DNA of 10,265 nt from Opitutaceae bacterium (GTDB lineage Bacteria; Verrucomicrobiota; Verrucomicrobiia; Opitutales; Opitutaceae): assembly GCA_005786775.1 (NCBI GenBank), contig SYDD01000385.1, positions 1-10,265 on the forward strand. Reading direction: 5' to 3'. A program made the position numbers and the translations under genes. The notes under the pieces were generated by a model. It saw nothing but the letters and a program-made list of their open reading frames with translations. It was not told where the DNA came from and made no database searches. How positions within the stretch are numbered: the stretch's first letter is position 1; every line of letters begins with the position of its first letter. This document shows, in pieces, positions 1-7,840 of this stretch.

Positions 1-114
1 CAGGCGACCGGGGCCGCGATGCCCCGAATGAAGACCCCCGCCGAGCTCGCCGCCGAGGACGCGACCCCTTCGGCCCGTGGCCGCCGCGCCGCGGCCCCAC
101 CCGACCAGGACTGA
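1..114 (+). CDS. 3' end of an upstream gene, possibly a seventh sulfatase (partial)
   Basis: An open frame enters from the left edge and ends at TGA 112-114, giving 37 C-terminal residues. It begins QATGAAMPRMKTPAE and finishes in an Ala/Arg-rich tail (SARGRRAAAPPDQD). The next start codon is 15 nt downstream on the same strand, so it fits the tight spacing of the following operon. The opening Q-x-x-G-A-x-x-P resembles the tail of the last sulfatase in the cluster (QQDVGARFPVP, then a basic end). On that basis I infer a further sulfatase of similar type. The fragment has no catalytic motif, so the product cannot be assigned from the sequence here. That it is coding at all rests on frame, stop position and spacing. 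Confidence 0.5.
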   Translation, partial: QATGAAMPRMKTPAELAAEDATPSARGRRAAAPPDQD

Positions 115-129
115 TCCACCCTTCACGCC

Positions 130-1983
130 ATGCTCCGAACCGCCCTGCCCCTCGCCCTCGCCGGCCTCGCCTGGCTCCTGCCCGCGCCTTCCGCCACCGC
201 GGCCACGCCCTCGCCGCGGCCGCCCAACGTGGTCGTCTTCCTCGCGGATGACGCCGGCTGGGGCGACTATTCCATCAACGGCAACCGGAGCCTCCGGACC
301 CCGAACATCGACGCCATCGGCCTCGGCGGGGCGCGGCTCGACCGCTTCTTCGTGTGCGCGGTCTGCGCCCCGACGCGGGCAGAGTTCCTTACCGGCCGTT
401 ACCACCCGCGGGGCGGCGTGCGCGGCGTGTCCACCGGCCTGGAGCGGCTCAACGTGGATGAGCGCACGGTGGCGGATGCCTTCAAGGCGGCGGGGTACGC
501 GACCGGCGCCTTCGGCAAGTGGCACAACGGCAGCCAGTGGCCCTACCACCCGCGAGCGCGCGGCTTCGACGACTACTACGGCCACACCTCCGGCCACTGG
601 GGCGAGTACTTCGATCCCGAGATCGAGGACAACGGCCGGATGATCCGCGAGAAGGGGTACATCGTCGATCTCTGCACGGACCGGGCGCTCGCCTTCATCG
701 AGCGCCACCGCGACCGGCCCTTCCTGTGCTACGTTCCCTTCACCACGCCGCACTCCCCGTGGACCGCGCCCGCGGAGAACTGGGCCCGGTTCAAGGACCG
801 GGCGATCGCCCAGCCCGCCACGGATCCCTCCCTCGAGGTGCCCGAGCACACCCGCTGCGCCTACGCGATGCTCGAGAACCAGGACGCGAATGTCGGCCGG
901 ATCCTGCGCCGCCTCGACGAGCTCGGCCTCGCCCGCGACACCATCGTGGTCTACTTCTCCGACAACGGCCCCAACTCGTGGCGCTGGAACGACGGGATGA
1001 AGGGGCGCAAGGGCTCCGTCGACGAGGGCGGCATCCGCTCCCCCGGGATGATCCGCTTCCCCGCCCGCATCGCGCCCGGCACCGTCGTGCGCGAGATCTC
1101 GGGCGCCATCGACCTGCTGCCCACCCTGACTGCCCTCGCCGGGATCCCGCGCGCGGGCGATCGCCCGCTCGACGGCCTCGACCTCTCCCCGCTGCTGCTC
1201 GGCCGCACCGCCGACTGGCCCGACCGCCCGATCTTCACCCACCAGAACGGCCAGGTCAGCGTCCGCACCCAGCGCTACCGCCTCGATCCCCGCGGCGCCC
1301 TCTTCGATATGTCCGCGGACCCGGGCCAGACGCGCGATGTCTCGGCGGAACGCCCGGCCGAGTCAGCCCGACTCCGCGACGCCGTCGCCGCCTGGCGGAA
1401 GGACGTCTTCGGCCCGGCCGTCGCCGCGGCCGCCACCGCCGCGACGGGCGACGCCGCCAAGGCGCGCAAGAACGGCAAGGCGCCCGCCTTTGTCGTGCCC
1501 GATGACCGCCCCTACCCCGTCGGCCACCGCGAGTTCCCGTGGACGCCGCTGCCCGCGCGCGACGGCGTGACCCGCGGCGAGGTGCGCCGCAGCAGCAGCG
1601 CCCCGAACTCGTCCTACTTCGTCAACTGGCGGTCCCGCGAGGACCGGATCACGTGGGACATCGAGGTCGCGACGACCGGGACCTACGAGGTCGTGATCGA
1701 CTACACCTGCCCGGTGCCCGACGCGGGCGCGACGGTGGAGCTGGGCTTCAACGGCCGCACCCTCACGGGCAAGGTCGCGCCCGGCTGGGATCCTCCCCTG
1801 TGGACCAACCAGGACACGCTGCCCCGCCCGGCGGGCGAGTCGCAGATGAAGGAATTCCGGCCGCTCCGGCTGGGCCGCATCCAGTTGGAGCGCGGCCGCG
1901 GCGCGCTGACCCTCCGCGCCCTCGAGATCCCCGGCGCCAGCGTGATGGACGTGCGCCGCGTCAACCTCACCCTCCTCCCCTGA
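130..1983 (+). CDS. Secreted S1 sulfatase with C-terminal beta-sandwich-like extension
   Basis: 617 aa. It is predicted to hydrolyse sulfate esters of a glycan after export; the substrate is unknown. A signal peptide spans about residues 1-24 (cleavage near SATA|A). The sulfatase domain covers roughly 32-430: metal ligands D40-D41 (FLADDAGWGD), formylglycine precursor C79 in CAPTR followed by the usual LTGR, K130-W-H132 in FGKWHNG, H208 in TTPHSPW, D278-N279 in FSDNGP, and K294 ahead of DEGGIRSPG. An Ala/Lys-rich linker near 430-455 leads to a further ~150 residues (PWTPLPARDG, then a region rich in beta-type sequence with NWRSREDRITWDIEV and ending DVRRVNLTLLP). Those residues are not part of the catalytic fold and could bind carbohydrate. 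At 617 aa it is longer than its neighbours (465-506 aa) because of this extension. The start is chosen by the signal peptide. No Shine-Dalgarno sequence precedes it. Confidence 0.95.
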   Translation: MLRTALPLALAGLAWLLPAPSATAATPSPRPPNVVVFLADDAGWGDYSINGNRSLRTPNIDAIGLGGARLDRFFVCAVCAPTRAEFLTGRYHPRGGVRGVSTGLERLNVDERTVADAFKAAGYATGAFGKWHNGSQWPYHPRARGFDDYYGHTSGHWGEYFDPEIEDNGRMIREKGYIVDLCTDRALAFIERHRDRPFLCYVPFTTPHSPWTAPAENWARFKDRAIAQPATDPSLEVPEHTRCAYAMLENQDANVGRILRRLDELGLARDTIVVYFSDNGPNSWRWNDGMKGRKGSVDEGGIRSPGMIRFPARIAPGTVVREISGAIDLLPTLTALAGIPRAGDRPLDGLDLSPLLLGRTADWPDRPIFTHQNGQVSVRTQRYRLDPRGALFDMSADPGQTRDVSAERPAESARLRDAVAAWRKDVFGPAVAAAATAATGDAAKARKNGKAPAFVVPDDRPYPVGHREFPWTPLPARDGVTRGEVRRSSSAPNSSYFVNWRSREDRITWDIEVATTGTYEVVIDYTCPVPDAGATVELGFNGRTLTGKVAPGWDPPLWTNQDTLPRPAGESQMKEFRPLRLGRIQLERGRGALTLRALEIPGASVMDVRRVNLTLLP

Positions 1984-1988
1984 TTCCA

Positions 1989-3416
1989 ATGCGCCGTCTG
2001 CTCCCGTCCTGCCTTCTTGCCCTGTCCGCCACGGCCTTCGCCGCGGAGAGCGCCGCCCCGCGGCCCGCGGCGCCGAACATCGTCTTCATCATCTCGGATG
2101 ACCACGCGTGGACCGACTACGGCCACATGGGACACAAGGTGATCGAGACGCCACACCTGGACCGGTTCGCGGCGCGCAGCGCCGTGTTCGAGCGCGGCTA
2201 CGTGCCAACTGCCCTGTGCCGCCCCGCGCTCGCGACCTTCGCGACCGGCCTCTACGCGCACCAGCACCGCGTCAGCGGCAACGACCCCGCCTTCCTGCCG
2301 GAGATGCTCAACGCCCCCGCGGAGGGCGGCCGCAAGGCGGCCAAGAAGGCGGGCGGCGAACCCGCGGCGTACCAGCGCCTCCGCGAGCAACTCATCAGCC
2401 AACTCGACCGCATCCCCACGCTCCCCCGGCTGCTTGGCGAGCGCGGCTACCTCAGCCACCAGTCCGGCAAGTGGTGGGAGGGCGGGTACCGGCGGGGCGG
2501 TTTCACCCACGGGATGACCCGCGGCTTCCCGCAGCCGGGCGGCCGGCACGGCGACGACGGACTCCGCATCGGCCGCGAGGGGATGGAACCGATCTTCAGC
2601 TTCATCGACGAGGCGACCGCAGCGCGGAAGCCGTTCTTCATCTGGTACGCGCCCTTCCTGCCCCACACGCCGCACACGCCCCCCGACCGCCTGTTCCAAA
2701 AGTACAAGGCCAAGGGCGTGGCCTCCGACCACGTCGCCCGTTACTACGCGATGGTCGAGTGGTTCGACGAGACCTGCGGCCAGCTCTTCGACCGCCTCGA
2801 GGCGAAGGGGCTGACCCGGGACACCCTCGTCGTCTACATCGCCGACAACGGCTGGATCCAGCAGGAGAACGGCCCGGGCTACGCCCCGCGCTCCAAGCAG
2901 ACCGCCCATGAGGGCGGCGTCCGCCAGCCGACGCTCTTCAGCTGGCCGGGCACCATCGTGCCGGGCCGCCGCGGCGAGCAGTTATGCTCCAGCGTCGACA
3001 TCGTGCCCACCCTCCTGGCCGCCGCCGGGGCCGCCATTCCCGCGGGCCTGCCGGGCCTCAACCTGCTGCCGGTCCTCCGCACCGGGACTCCCACCCCGCG
3101 TCAGGAGGTCTTCGGGGAGACTTTCGCCCACGACATCGCCGACCTGGAACGGCCCGCCGCCAGCCTCGTCTACCGGTGGGTGATCGAAGGGCGCTGGAAG
3201 CTGCTGCTGACCTACGACGGCGCGGTCAGCGCCCGCTACGCGTCCTCGAATCCGCGCACCGAGCTCCGGCCGCAGCTCTTTGACCTGCTCGCCGACCCGC
3301 ACGAGGACCGCAACCTGGCCGCCGCGAACCCCGAGGTGGTCGCCCGCCTCGCCGCGCGCCTTAAGGGGTGGTGGGACGCCTCGCCCCGGCAGGCCCAGAC
3401 CACCTGGTCCCGCTGA
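1989..3416 (+). CDS. Secreted S1-like sulfatase with non-canonical CRPAL active-site motif
   Basis: 475 aa from ATG 1989, 5 nt after the previous stop. The frame is open further upstream, but that part overlaps the first sulfatase and lacks a signal peptide, whereas MRRLLPSCLLALSATAFA is a good one (cleavage near AFA|AE). Fold markers are D37-D38 (FIISDDHAW), C77 in ALCRPALATFATGLY, K161 in GKWWEGGYRRGG, H226 and H229 in LPHTPHTPP, D286-N287 in IADNGW, and K303 in SKQTAHEGG. The usual C-x-P-x-R site reads C-R-P-A-L, so the +4 Arg is Leu. The usual GKWH reads GKWW. From memory, CRP(S/A)LAT and GKWWEG are shared by a recognisable sulfatase subgroup in planctomycetes and relatives, so this is probably a true lineage and not a damaged gene. 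Whether C77 is converted to formylglycine is uncertain. The substrate is unknown. Confidence 0.93.
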   Translation: MRRLLPSCLLALSATAFAAESAAPRPAAPNIVFIISDDHAWTDYGHMGHKVIETPHLDRFAARSAVFERGYVPTALCRPALATFATGLYAHQHRVSGNDPAFLPEMLNAPAEGGRKAAKKAGGEPAAYQRLREQLISQLDRIPTLPRLLGERGYLSHQSGKWWEGGYRRGGFTHGMTRGFPQPGGRHGDDGLRIGREGMEPIFSFIDEATAARKPFFIWYAPFLPHTPHTPPDRLFQKYKAKGVASDHVARYYAMVEWFDETCGQLFDRLEAKGLTRDTLVVYIADNGWIQQENGPGYAPRSKQTAHEGGVRQPTLFSWPGTIVPGRRGEQLCSSVDIVPTLLAAAGAAIPAGLPGLNLLPVLRTGTPTPRQEVFGETFAHDIADLERPAASLVYRWVIEGRWKLLLTYDGAVSARYASSNPRTELRPQLFDLLADPHEDRNLAAANPEVVARLAARLKGWWDASPRQAQTTWSR

Positions 3417-3424
3417 GCCCGCCG

Positions 3425-4891
3425 ATGCGCCCGCCGCTCCGTGCCGCCCTGCTGCTCGCGGGCCTCGCCACCACCGCGTGCGCCGCGGCCCCGGGCGCGT
3501 CGCGGCCGCCGAATATCCTCTTCATCCTCGCGGACGACCAACGGCACGACGCGCTCGGCGTCGCGGGTCATCCGTTCCTGCGGACCCCGACGCTCGACCG
3601 GCTCGCGCGAGAGGGGGTGCGCTTCCGCGAGGCCTTCGTGACGACCTCCGTCTGCTGGGTGAGCCGGGCCGTCACCCTCACGGGCCAGTGGGCCCGTACC
3701 CACGTGCAGCGGGACGCCGTGCCGGTGGTCACGCCCGCCGCCGTGGCGAACCTGCTGCCGGGGCGGCTCCGGGCCGCCGGTTACCGCACGGCCCACTTCG
3801 GGAAATGGCACTTCCAGGGCCCGCCCGGCTTCGTGCCGGCCGCGCAGTTCGACGTCTTCGAGGCGATCGGCCGCAACCCGTACTTCAAGACCCTGCCGGA
3901 CGGCACGCGCCGCCACGAGACCGACCTCGTGTGCGACCGCGGGATCGACTTCCTGCGCGCGCAGAATCCCGGCCAGCCCTTCCTGCTCCACCTGTGGTTC
4001 AACGCCTCGCACGCCGAGGACAACGACCGCCGGCCCGGCGCCGGACATTACCCTTGGCCGCCCTCGGCAGACGGCCTCTACGAGGACCAGCCCATCCCGC
4101 CAGCGCGGCTCGGCGGGGAGAGGATCGTCGGCGCGCACCCGCCCTTCCTGCTCGAGTCGATCAACCGCCAGCGCTTCTTCTGGGGTTACGACACCCCGGA
4201 GAAGTACGCGACGAACGTGCGCGCGTACCTGCGGATGATCACCGGCATCGACCACGCCGTCGGCCGCGTGTTGGCGGCCCTCGAGGCCGCGGGCCTCGCG
4301 GACAACACCATCGTCGTCTACTCGGCCGACAACGGCTACTACCTCGGTGACCGCGGCTTCCAGGGGAAGTGGTCCCACTACGACGAGTCGCTGCGGGTGC
4401 CGCTGATCATCCACGACCCCCGCCTCCCCCGCGAGCGGCGCGGCCGCGCGGTCGACGCCCTTTCCTTAAACGTGGACCTGGCGCCAACGTTCCTCGACTG
4501 GGCCGGCGTTCCGGCGCCCGCCGGCTACGAGGGCCGGAGCCTTGCGGCACTCGTGCGCGGCGAGGCGCCTGTGGGCTGGCGGCAACATTTCCTCTGCGAG
4601 CACGTGGATCTCGCGCCGACCCTCACCTGGGAGGGCGTGCGCACCACCCGCTGGCTTTACGCGCGCTACTTCGACCAGCGCCCGGCCTACGAATTCCTGC
4701 ACGATCTCCAGCGCGATCCCGACGCCCTCGCCAACCTGGCGGGCGAGCCGGCCGCCGCGGCCGCGCTCGCGGAAATGCGCGCCCTCTGCGACCGCGAGCT
4801 GGCGGCCCGCGGCGGCCCGCTGCCCCCGCTGGAGCAACGCGGCGCCCGCCGCTCCCAGGCCAAACGCAAGGCCGGCGCCCGCGAACCCTGA
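3425..4891 (+). CDS. Secreted S1 sulfatase with variant CWVSR active-site motif
   Basis: 488 aa. ATG 3425 lies 8 nt after the preceding stop. The frame extends 19 codons further upstream, but the signal peptide begins here (MRPPLRAALLLAGLATTACA). Cleavage could be near ACA|AA. A Cys at 19 follows TTA, which is a poor lipobox, so a lipoprotein is unlikely but possible. Markers: D37-D38 (FILADDQRHD), C77 in SVCWVSRAVTLTGQ, K127-W-H129 in HFGKWHFQG, H196 in FNASHAED, D302-N303 in SADNGYYLGD, and K315 in GFQGKWSHYDESLRVP. The formylglycine site lacks the +2 Pro (C-W-V-S-R) but keeps the +4 Arg. The C-terminus is a basic tail (GARRSQAKRKAGAREP). The overall pattern with FQGKWSHYDESLRVPLI is a common S1 sulfatase type. 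Sulfate-ester hydrolysis is predicted; the sugar substrate cannot be read from the sequence. Confidence 0.94.
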   Translation: MRPPLRAALLLAGLATTACAAAPGASRPPNILFILADDQRHDALGVAGHPFLRTPTLDRLAREGVRFREAFVTTSVCWVSRAVTLTGQWARTHVQRDAVPVVTPAAVANLLPGRLRAAGYRTAHFGKWHFQGPPGFVPAAQFDVFEAIGRNPYFKTLPDGTRRHETDLVCDRGIDFLRAQNPGQPFLLHLWFNASHAEDNDRRPGAGHYPWPPSADGLYEDQPIPPARLGGERIVGAHPPFLLESINRQRFFWGYDTPEKYATNVRAYLRMITGIDHAVGRVLAALEAAGLADNTIVVYSADNGYYLGDRGFQGKWSHYDESLRVPLIIHDPRLPRERRGRAVDALSLNVDLAPTFLDWAGVPAPAGYEGRSLAALVRGEAPVGWRQHFLCEHVDLAPTLTWEGVRTTRWLYARYFDQRPAYEFLHDLQRDPDALANLAGEPAAAAALAEMRALCDRELAARGGPLPPLEQRGARRSQAKRKAGAREP

Positions 4892-4898
4892 CTCTCCG

Positions 4899-6419
4899 AT
4901 GCACCGCGTCCTCCCCCGCCTCCTCGCCCTGCTCTCCTGCCTCGTCGTTCCCGTGCTGCCGCGGGCCGCCACCCCGGCGGCGGAGCGGATCAACGTTGTC
5001 TTCATCCTCGCCGACGACCTCGGCTGGGCCGAGCTCGGCAGCTACGGCCAAAAGAAGATCCCCACCCCGCACCTCGACCGCCTCGCCGCGGAGGGAATGC
5101 GGTTCACCCGCCACTACAGCGGCGCCCCGGTCTGCGCCCCCTCACGCTGCGTGCTGATGACGGGACGCCACCTCGGCCGCGCCGAGATCCGGGGCAACCG
5201 CCAGGCCCGCCTCACCGACCCGCAGTGGACGGAAGGCCAGCACCCGCTCTCCGCCGGGGCCGTGACCCTCGCGCGGACGTTCCAGGCCGCCGGCTACGCG
5301 ACGGGCGCGATGGGCAAGTGGGGCCTCGGGCCCGTGGGCAGCACGGGTGACCCCAACCGGCAGGGCTTCGACCTCTTTTTCGGCTACAACTGCCAGGCGG
5401 TCGCGCACAGCTTCTTTCCCGCCTCGCTCTGGCGCAACGCGGAGCAGGTGCCGCTCAACGCCAAACCCGTGCCCGGACGGGCCCGCCAACCCGAGGGCGA
5501 GGTTCGCCTCGAGGACTGGCAGGGCGAACGCTACGCCTCGTTCCCGATCGTGGCGGAGGCGGAGGCCTTCATCGCGCGTAACGCCACCCGCCCTTTTTTC
5601 CTCTACCTGCCCTTCACCGAGCCGCACGTCGCGATGCACCCGCCCCGCGAATGGGTCGAGCGGTTTCCTAAGGAATGGGACGCTGAGCCCTACCGCGGCG
5701 ACTCCGGGTATCTGCCGCACCCGCGACCGCGCGCCGCTTACGCCGCGATGATCGCGATGCTCGACGATCACGTCGGGCGCGTGCTCGCCGCGTTGGAACG
5801 CGCCGGGGTCGCCCGCCGGACCCTCGTGGTCTTCAGCTCCGACAACGGCACGACCCACTCGGGCCCCGCGGGCGCGCGCTTCCACGTCGGCGGCGCCGAC
5901 CCGGCCTTCTTCGCCAGCACGGGCGGGCTCCGCGGCTACAAGGGCAGCGTCTACGAGGGTGGCCTCCGCGTGCCGATGATCGCGCGCCTCCCGGGCCGGA
6001 TTCCCGCGGGCAAGGTCAACGCGCGGCCGGGCTACTTCGCGGACTGGTTCCCCACCCTGTGCGAGGCCGCCGGCCTCACCCCGCCCGCGGACCTCGACGG
6101 GGAGAGCCTCTGGCCCGCCCTGACCACCGGCCAGTCCACGTCCCGCCGGCGACCGATGGTCTGGGTCTTCCCCGAATACGGCGGGCAGGTGGCCGTGCAA
6201 CTCGGGGACCTGAAGGCCGTGCGCCGCGGCCTCGCGACCCCGCAGCCCGGACCGTGGGAGTTGTACGACCTCGCCCAAGATTCCGGCGAGACCCGCAACC
6301 TCGCCGCCGAGCGTCCCGACGTCATCCACGCCGCCGAGGATGTGCTGCGGCGCGAGATGCAGCCCAACCGCCTGTTCCCGGTCTCCGTGCCCGACCTCGC
6401 CGCCGCGGGCACGCCTTGA
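4899..6419 (+). CDS. Secreted S1 arylsulfatase-type sulfatase (GKWGLG subtype)
   Basis: 506 aa from ATG 4899, 7 nt after the previous stop. The longer upstream frame overlaps the third sulfatase and is rejected because residues 1-24 form a signal peptide (MHRVLPRLLALLSCLVVPVLPRA). Markers: D39-D40 (FILADDLGWAELGSYG), C79 in the canonical CAPSR of VCAPSRCVLMTGRH, K140 in GKWGLGPVGSTGDP, H243 in FTEPHVAMH, D315-N316 in SSDNGTTHSG, and K348 in GYKGSVYEGGLRVPM. GKWGLG instead of GKWHLG, with the following GFDLFFGYNCQ...AHSFFP stretch, is typical of a group often annotated as arylsulfatase or N-acetylgalactosamine-6-sulfatase-like in PVC bacteria and Bacteroidetes. That label is from memory and does not fix the substrate. 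All core residues for a working enzyme are present apart from the usual His after GKW. It probably acts in the periplasm or outside the cell. Confidence 0.95.
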   Translation: MHRVLPRLLALLSCLVVPVLPRAATPAAERINVVFILADDLGWAELGSYGQKKIPTPHLDRLAAEGMRFTRHYSGAPVCAPSRCVLMTGRHLGRAEIRGNRQARLTDPQWTEGQHPLSAGAVTLARTFQAAGYATGAMGKWGLGPVGSTGDPNRQGFDLFFGYNCQAVAHSFFPASLWRNAEQVPLNAKPVPGRARQPEGEVRLEDWQGERYASFPIVAEAEAFIARNATRPFFLYLPFTEPHVAMHPPREWVERFPKEWDAEPYRGDSGYLPHPRPRAAYAAMIAMLDDHVGRVLAALERAGVARRTLVVFSSDNGTTHSGPAGARFHVGGADPAFFASTGGLRGYKGSVYEGGLRVPMIARLPGRIPAGKVNARPGYFADWFPTLCEAAGLTPPADLDGESLWPALTTGQSTSRRRPMVWVFPEYGGQVAVQLGDLKAVRRGLATPQPGPWELYDLAQDSGETRNLAAERPDVIHAAEDVLRREMQPNRLFPVSVPDLAAAGTP

Positions 6420-6435
6420 ACCCATCCTTTCCCCG

Positions 6436-7833
6436 ATGCGCCCGACCACCCTCCTCCTCGCCCTCGCGTCCCTGCTGCCCGCCTTCCTTGGCGCCGCGAC
6501 CCCGCGCCCGCCCAACATCGTCATCTTCCTCGCCGACGATCTCGGCTGGGGCGATCTCGGCGTCTACGGCCATCCGGTCATCCAGACTCCCAATCTCGAC
6601 GCCTTCGCGCGCCAGGGCGCTCGCCTCACCCAGTGCTACGCGGCAAGCGCCGTCTGCAGCCCTTCCCGCTCGGCCATCCTGACCGGCCGCACGCCCTACC
6701 GGAACGGCGTCTTCACCTGGATTCCCGAGGGGCGCGAGGTGCACCTGCGGACCAGCGAGATCGCGCTGCCCCGGCTCCTCCGCGCCCAGGGTTACGCCAC
6801 CTGCCACGTCGGCAAGTGGCACCTCAACTCCCACTTCAACCAGCCGACCCAGCCCCAGCCGAACGACCACGGCTACGACTGGTGGCTGGCGACCCAGAAC
6901 AACGCCGCGCCCTCGCACGAGAACCCCACCAACTTCGTGCGCAACGGCCGCTCCGTGGGGCCGGTGCAGGGTTACTCCGCCCCGTTCATCGTCGAGGAGG
7001 CGATCGGCTGGCTCCGCCAGCAGCGCGATCCCGCCCAGCCCTTCCTCCTTTCCGTGTGGGCGCACGAGCCCCATTACCCGATCAAGTCCGACCCCGCCTT
7101 CAAGGCCCTCTACCCGGGCCTCACGGACGACGTGCAGAAGGAACACCACGCCAACGTCACGCAGCTCGACCACGCCTTCGGCCGCCTCGTGCGCGCCCTC
7201 GACGAGCTGGGCCTGGCCGGCGACACCCTCGTGTTCTTCACCTCGGACAACGGTCCGGAGGGGGACGGCATCCGCACCCCGGGCCGCGGCTCCACCGGCG
7301 GCCTCCGCAGCCGGAAGCGTTCCGTCTACGAGGGCGGCATCCGCGTGCCCGGCCTCGTGCGCTGGCCCGGCCGCATCGCCCCCGGCACCATCTCCGACAT
7401 TCCCGTCATCGGCTCCGACCTGTTCGTCACGGCGGCCAAACTGGCCGGCGCCCCGCTGCCGGCGGACCGCGTGCTCGATGGCGGCGACTTTCTCCCGGCG
7501 CTCGCCGGCCGGCCCGTGGAACGCGCCCGTCCGCTCTACTGGCGCTGCGCCATCGCCCCGGAACAGCTCAAGACCGCGATGCGCATCGGGGACTGGAAGA
7601 TTCTCTCCGATGAGGGGCTCACGCGTTTCGAGCTCTACAACGTGCAGCGCGACCCAGCCGAGGCCACGGAGCTCTCCGCACGCGAACCCGCGCGACTGGC
7701 CGAGATGACCGCGGCGCTGCAGCGCCTGAACACGGAGATCGAGGCCGAGGGCCCGGCGTGGTGGCGCACGTACCAACACGGCGGGGGCGGCGGCAAGGCG
7801 AAGGGCAAGCAGGCCAAGGCTTCCAACGATTGA
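6436..7833 (+). CDS. Secreted S1 sulfatase, canonical CSPSR motif
   Basis: 465 aa. ATG 6436 follows the previous stop by 16 nt, the widest gap among the six. The signal peptide is MRPTTLLLALASLLPAFLGA, with cleavage near LGA|AT. The frame upstream of this ATG overlaps the fourth sulfatase and has no export signal at its end. Markers: D34-D35 (FLADDLGWGDLGVYG), C74 in VCSPSRSAILTGR, K127-W-H129 in VGKWHLN, H213 in HEPHYPI, D271-N272 in TSDNGPEGD, and K294 in SRKRSVYEGGIRVPG. A typical sulfatase C-terminal segment follows (LYNVQRDPAEATEL). The last ~18 residues are a low-complexity Gly/Lys tail (HGGGGGKAKGKQAKASND). All features of an active formylglycine-dependent sulfatase are present. The regiospecificity and target glycan are unknown. 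Confidence 0.95.
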   Translation: MRPTTLLLALASLLPAFLGAATPRPPNIVIFLADDLGWGDLGVYGHPVIQTPNLDAFARQGARLTQCYAASAVCSPSRSAILTGRTPYRNGVFTWIPEGREVHLRTSEIALPRLLRAQGYATCHVGKWHLNSHFNQPTQPQPNDHGYDWWLATQNNAAPSHENPTNFVRNGRSVGPVQGYSAPFIVEEAIGWLRQQRDPAQPFLLSVWAHEPHYPIKSDPAFKALYPGLTDDVQKEHHANVTQLDHAFGRLVRALDELGLAGDTLVFFTSDNGPEGDGIRTPGRGSTGGLRSRKRSVYEGGIRVPGLVRWPGRIAPGTISDIPVIGSDLFVTAAKLAGAPLPADRVLDGGDFLPALAGRPVERARPLYWRCAIAPEQLKTAMRIGDWKILSDEGLTRFELYNVQRDPAEATELSAREPARLAEMTAALQRLNTEIEAEGPAWWRTYQHGGGGGKAKGKQAKASND

Positions 7834-7840
7834 TCCGCCG

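Noticed and set aside
77..643. Plus-strand open frame overlapping the start of the first sulfatase
   Set aside because: Its translation is Pro/Ser/Arg-rich with no motif, and it runs out of frame through the sulfatase signal peptide and active-site region, so it is a shadow frame.
1539..1988. In-frame upstream extension of the second sulfatase (and likewise 3368-3424, 4542-4898 and 6340-6435 for the third, fourth and fifth)
   Set aside because: These parts overlap the preceding sulfatase, have shadow-frame composition, and would bury a clear N-terminal signal peptide. The start directly at the signal peptide is preferred.
2214..2240. Possible frameshift or pseudogene status of the second sulfatase because of the odd CRPAL motif
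   Set aside because: The frame is uninterrupted over 475 codons, all metal ligands and the C-terminal sulfatase features are intact, and the motif looks like a known variant and not decay.
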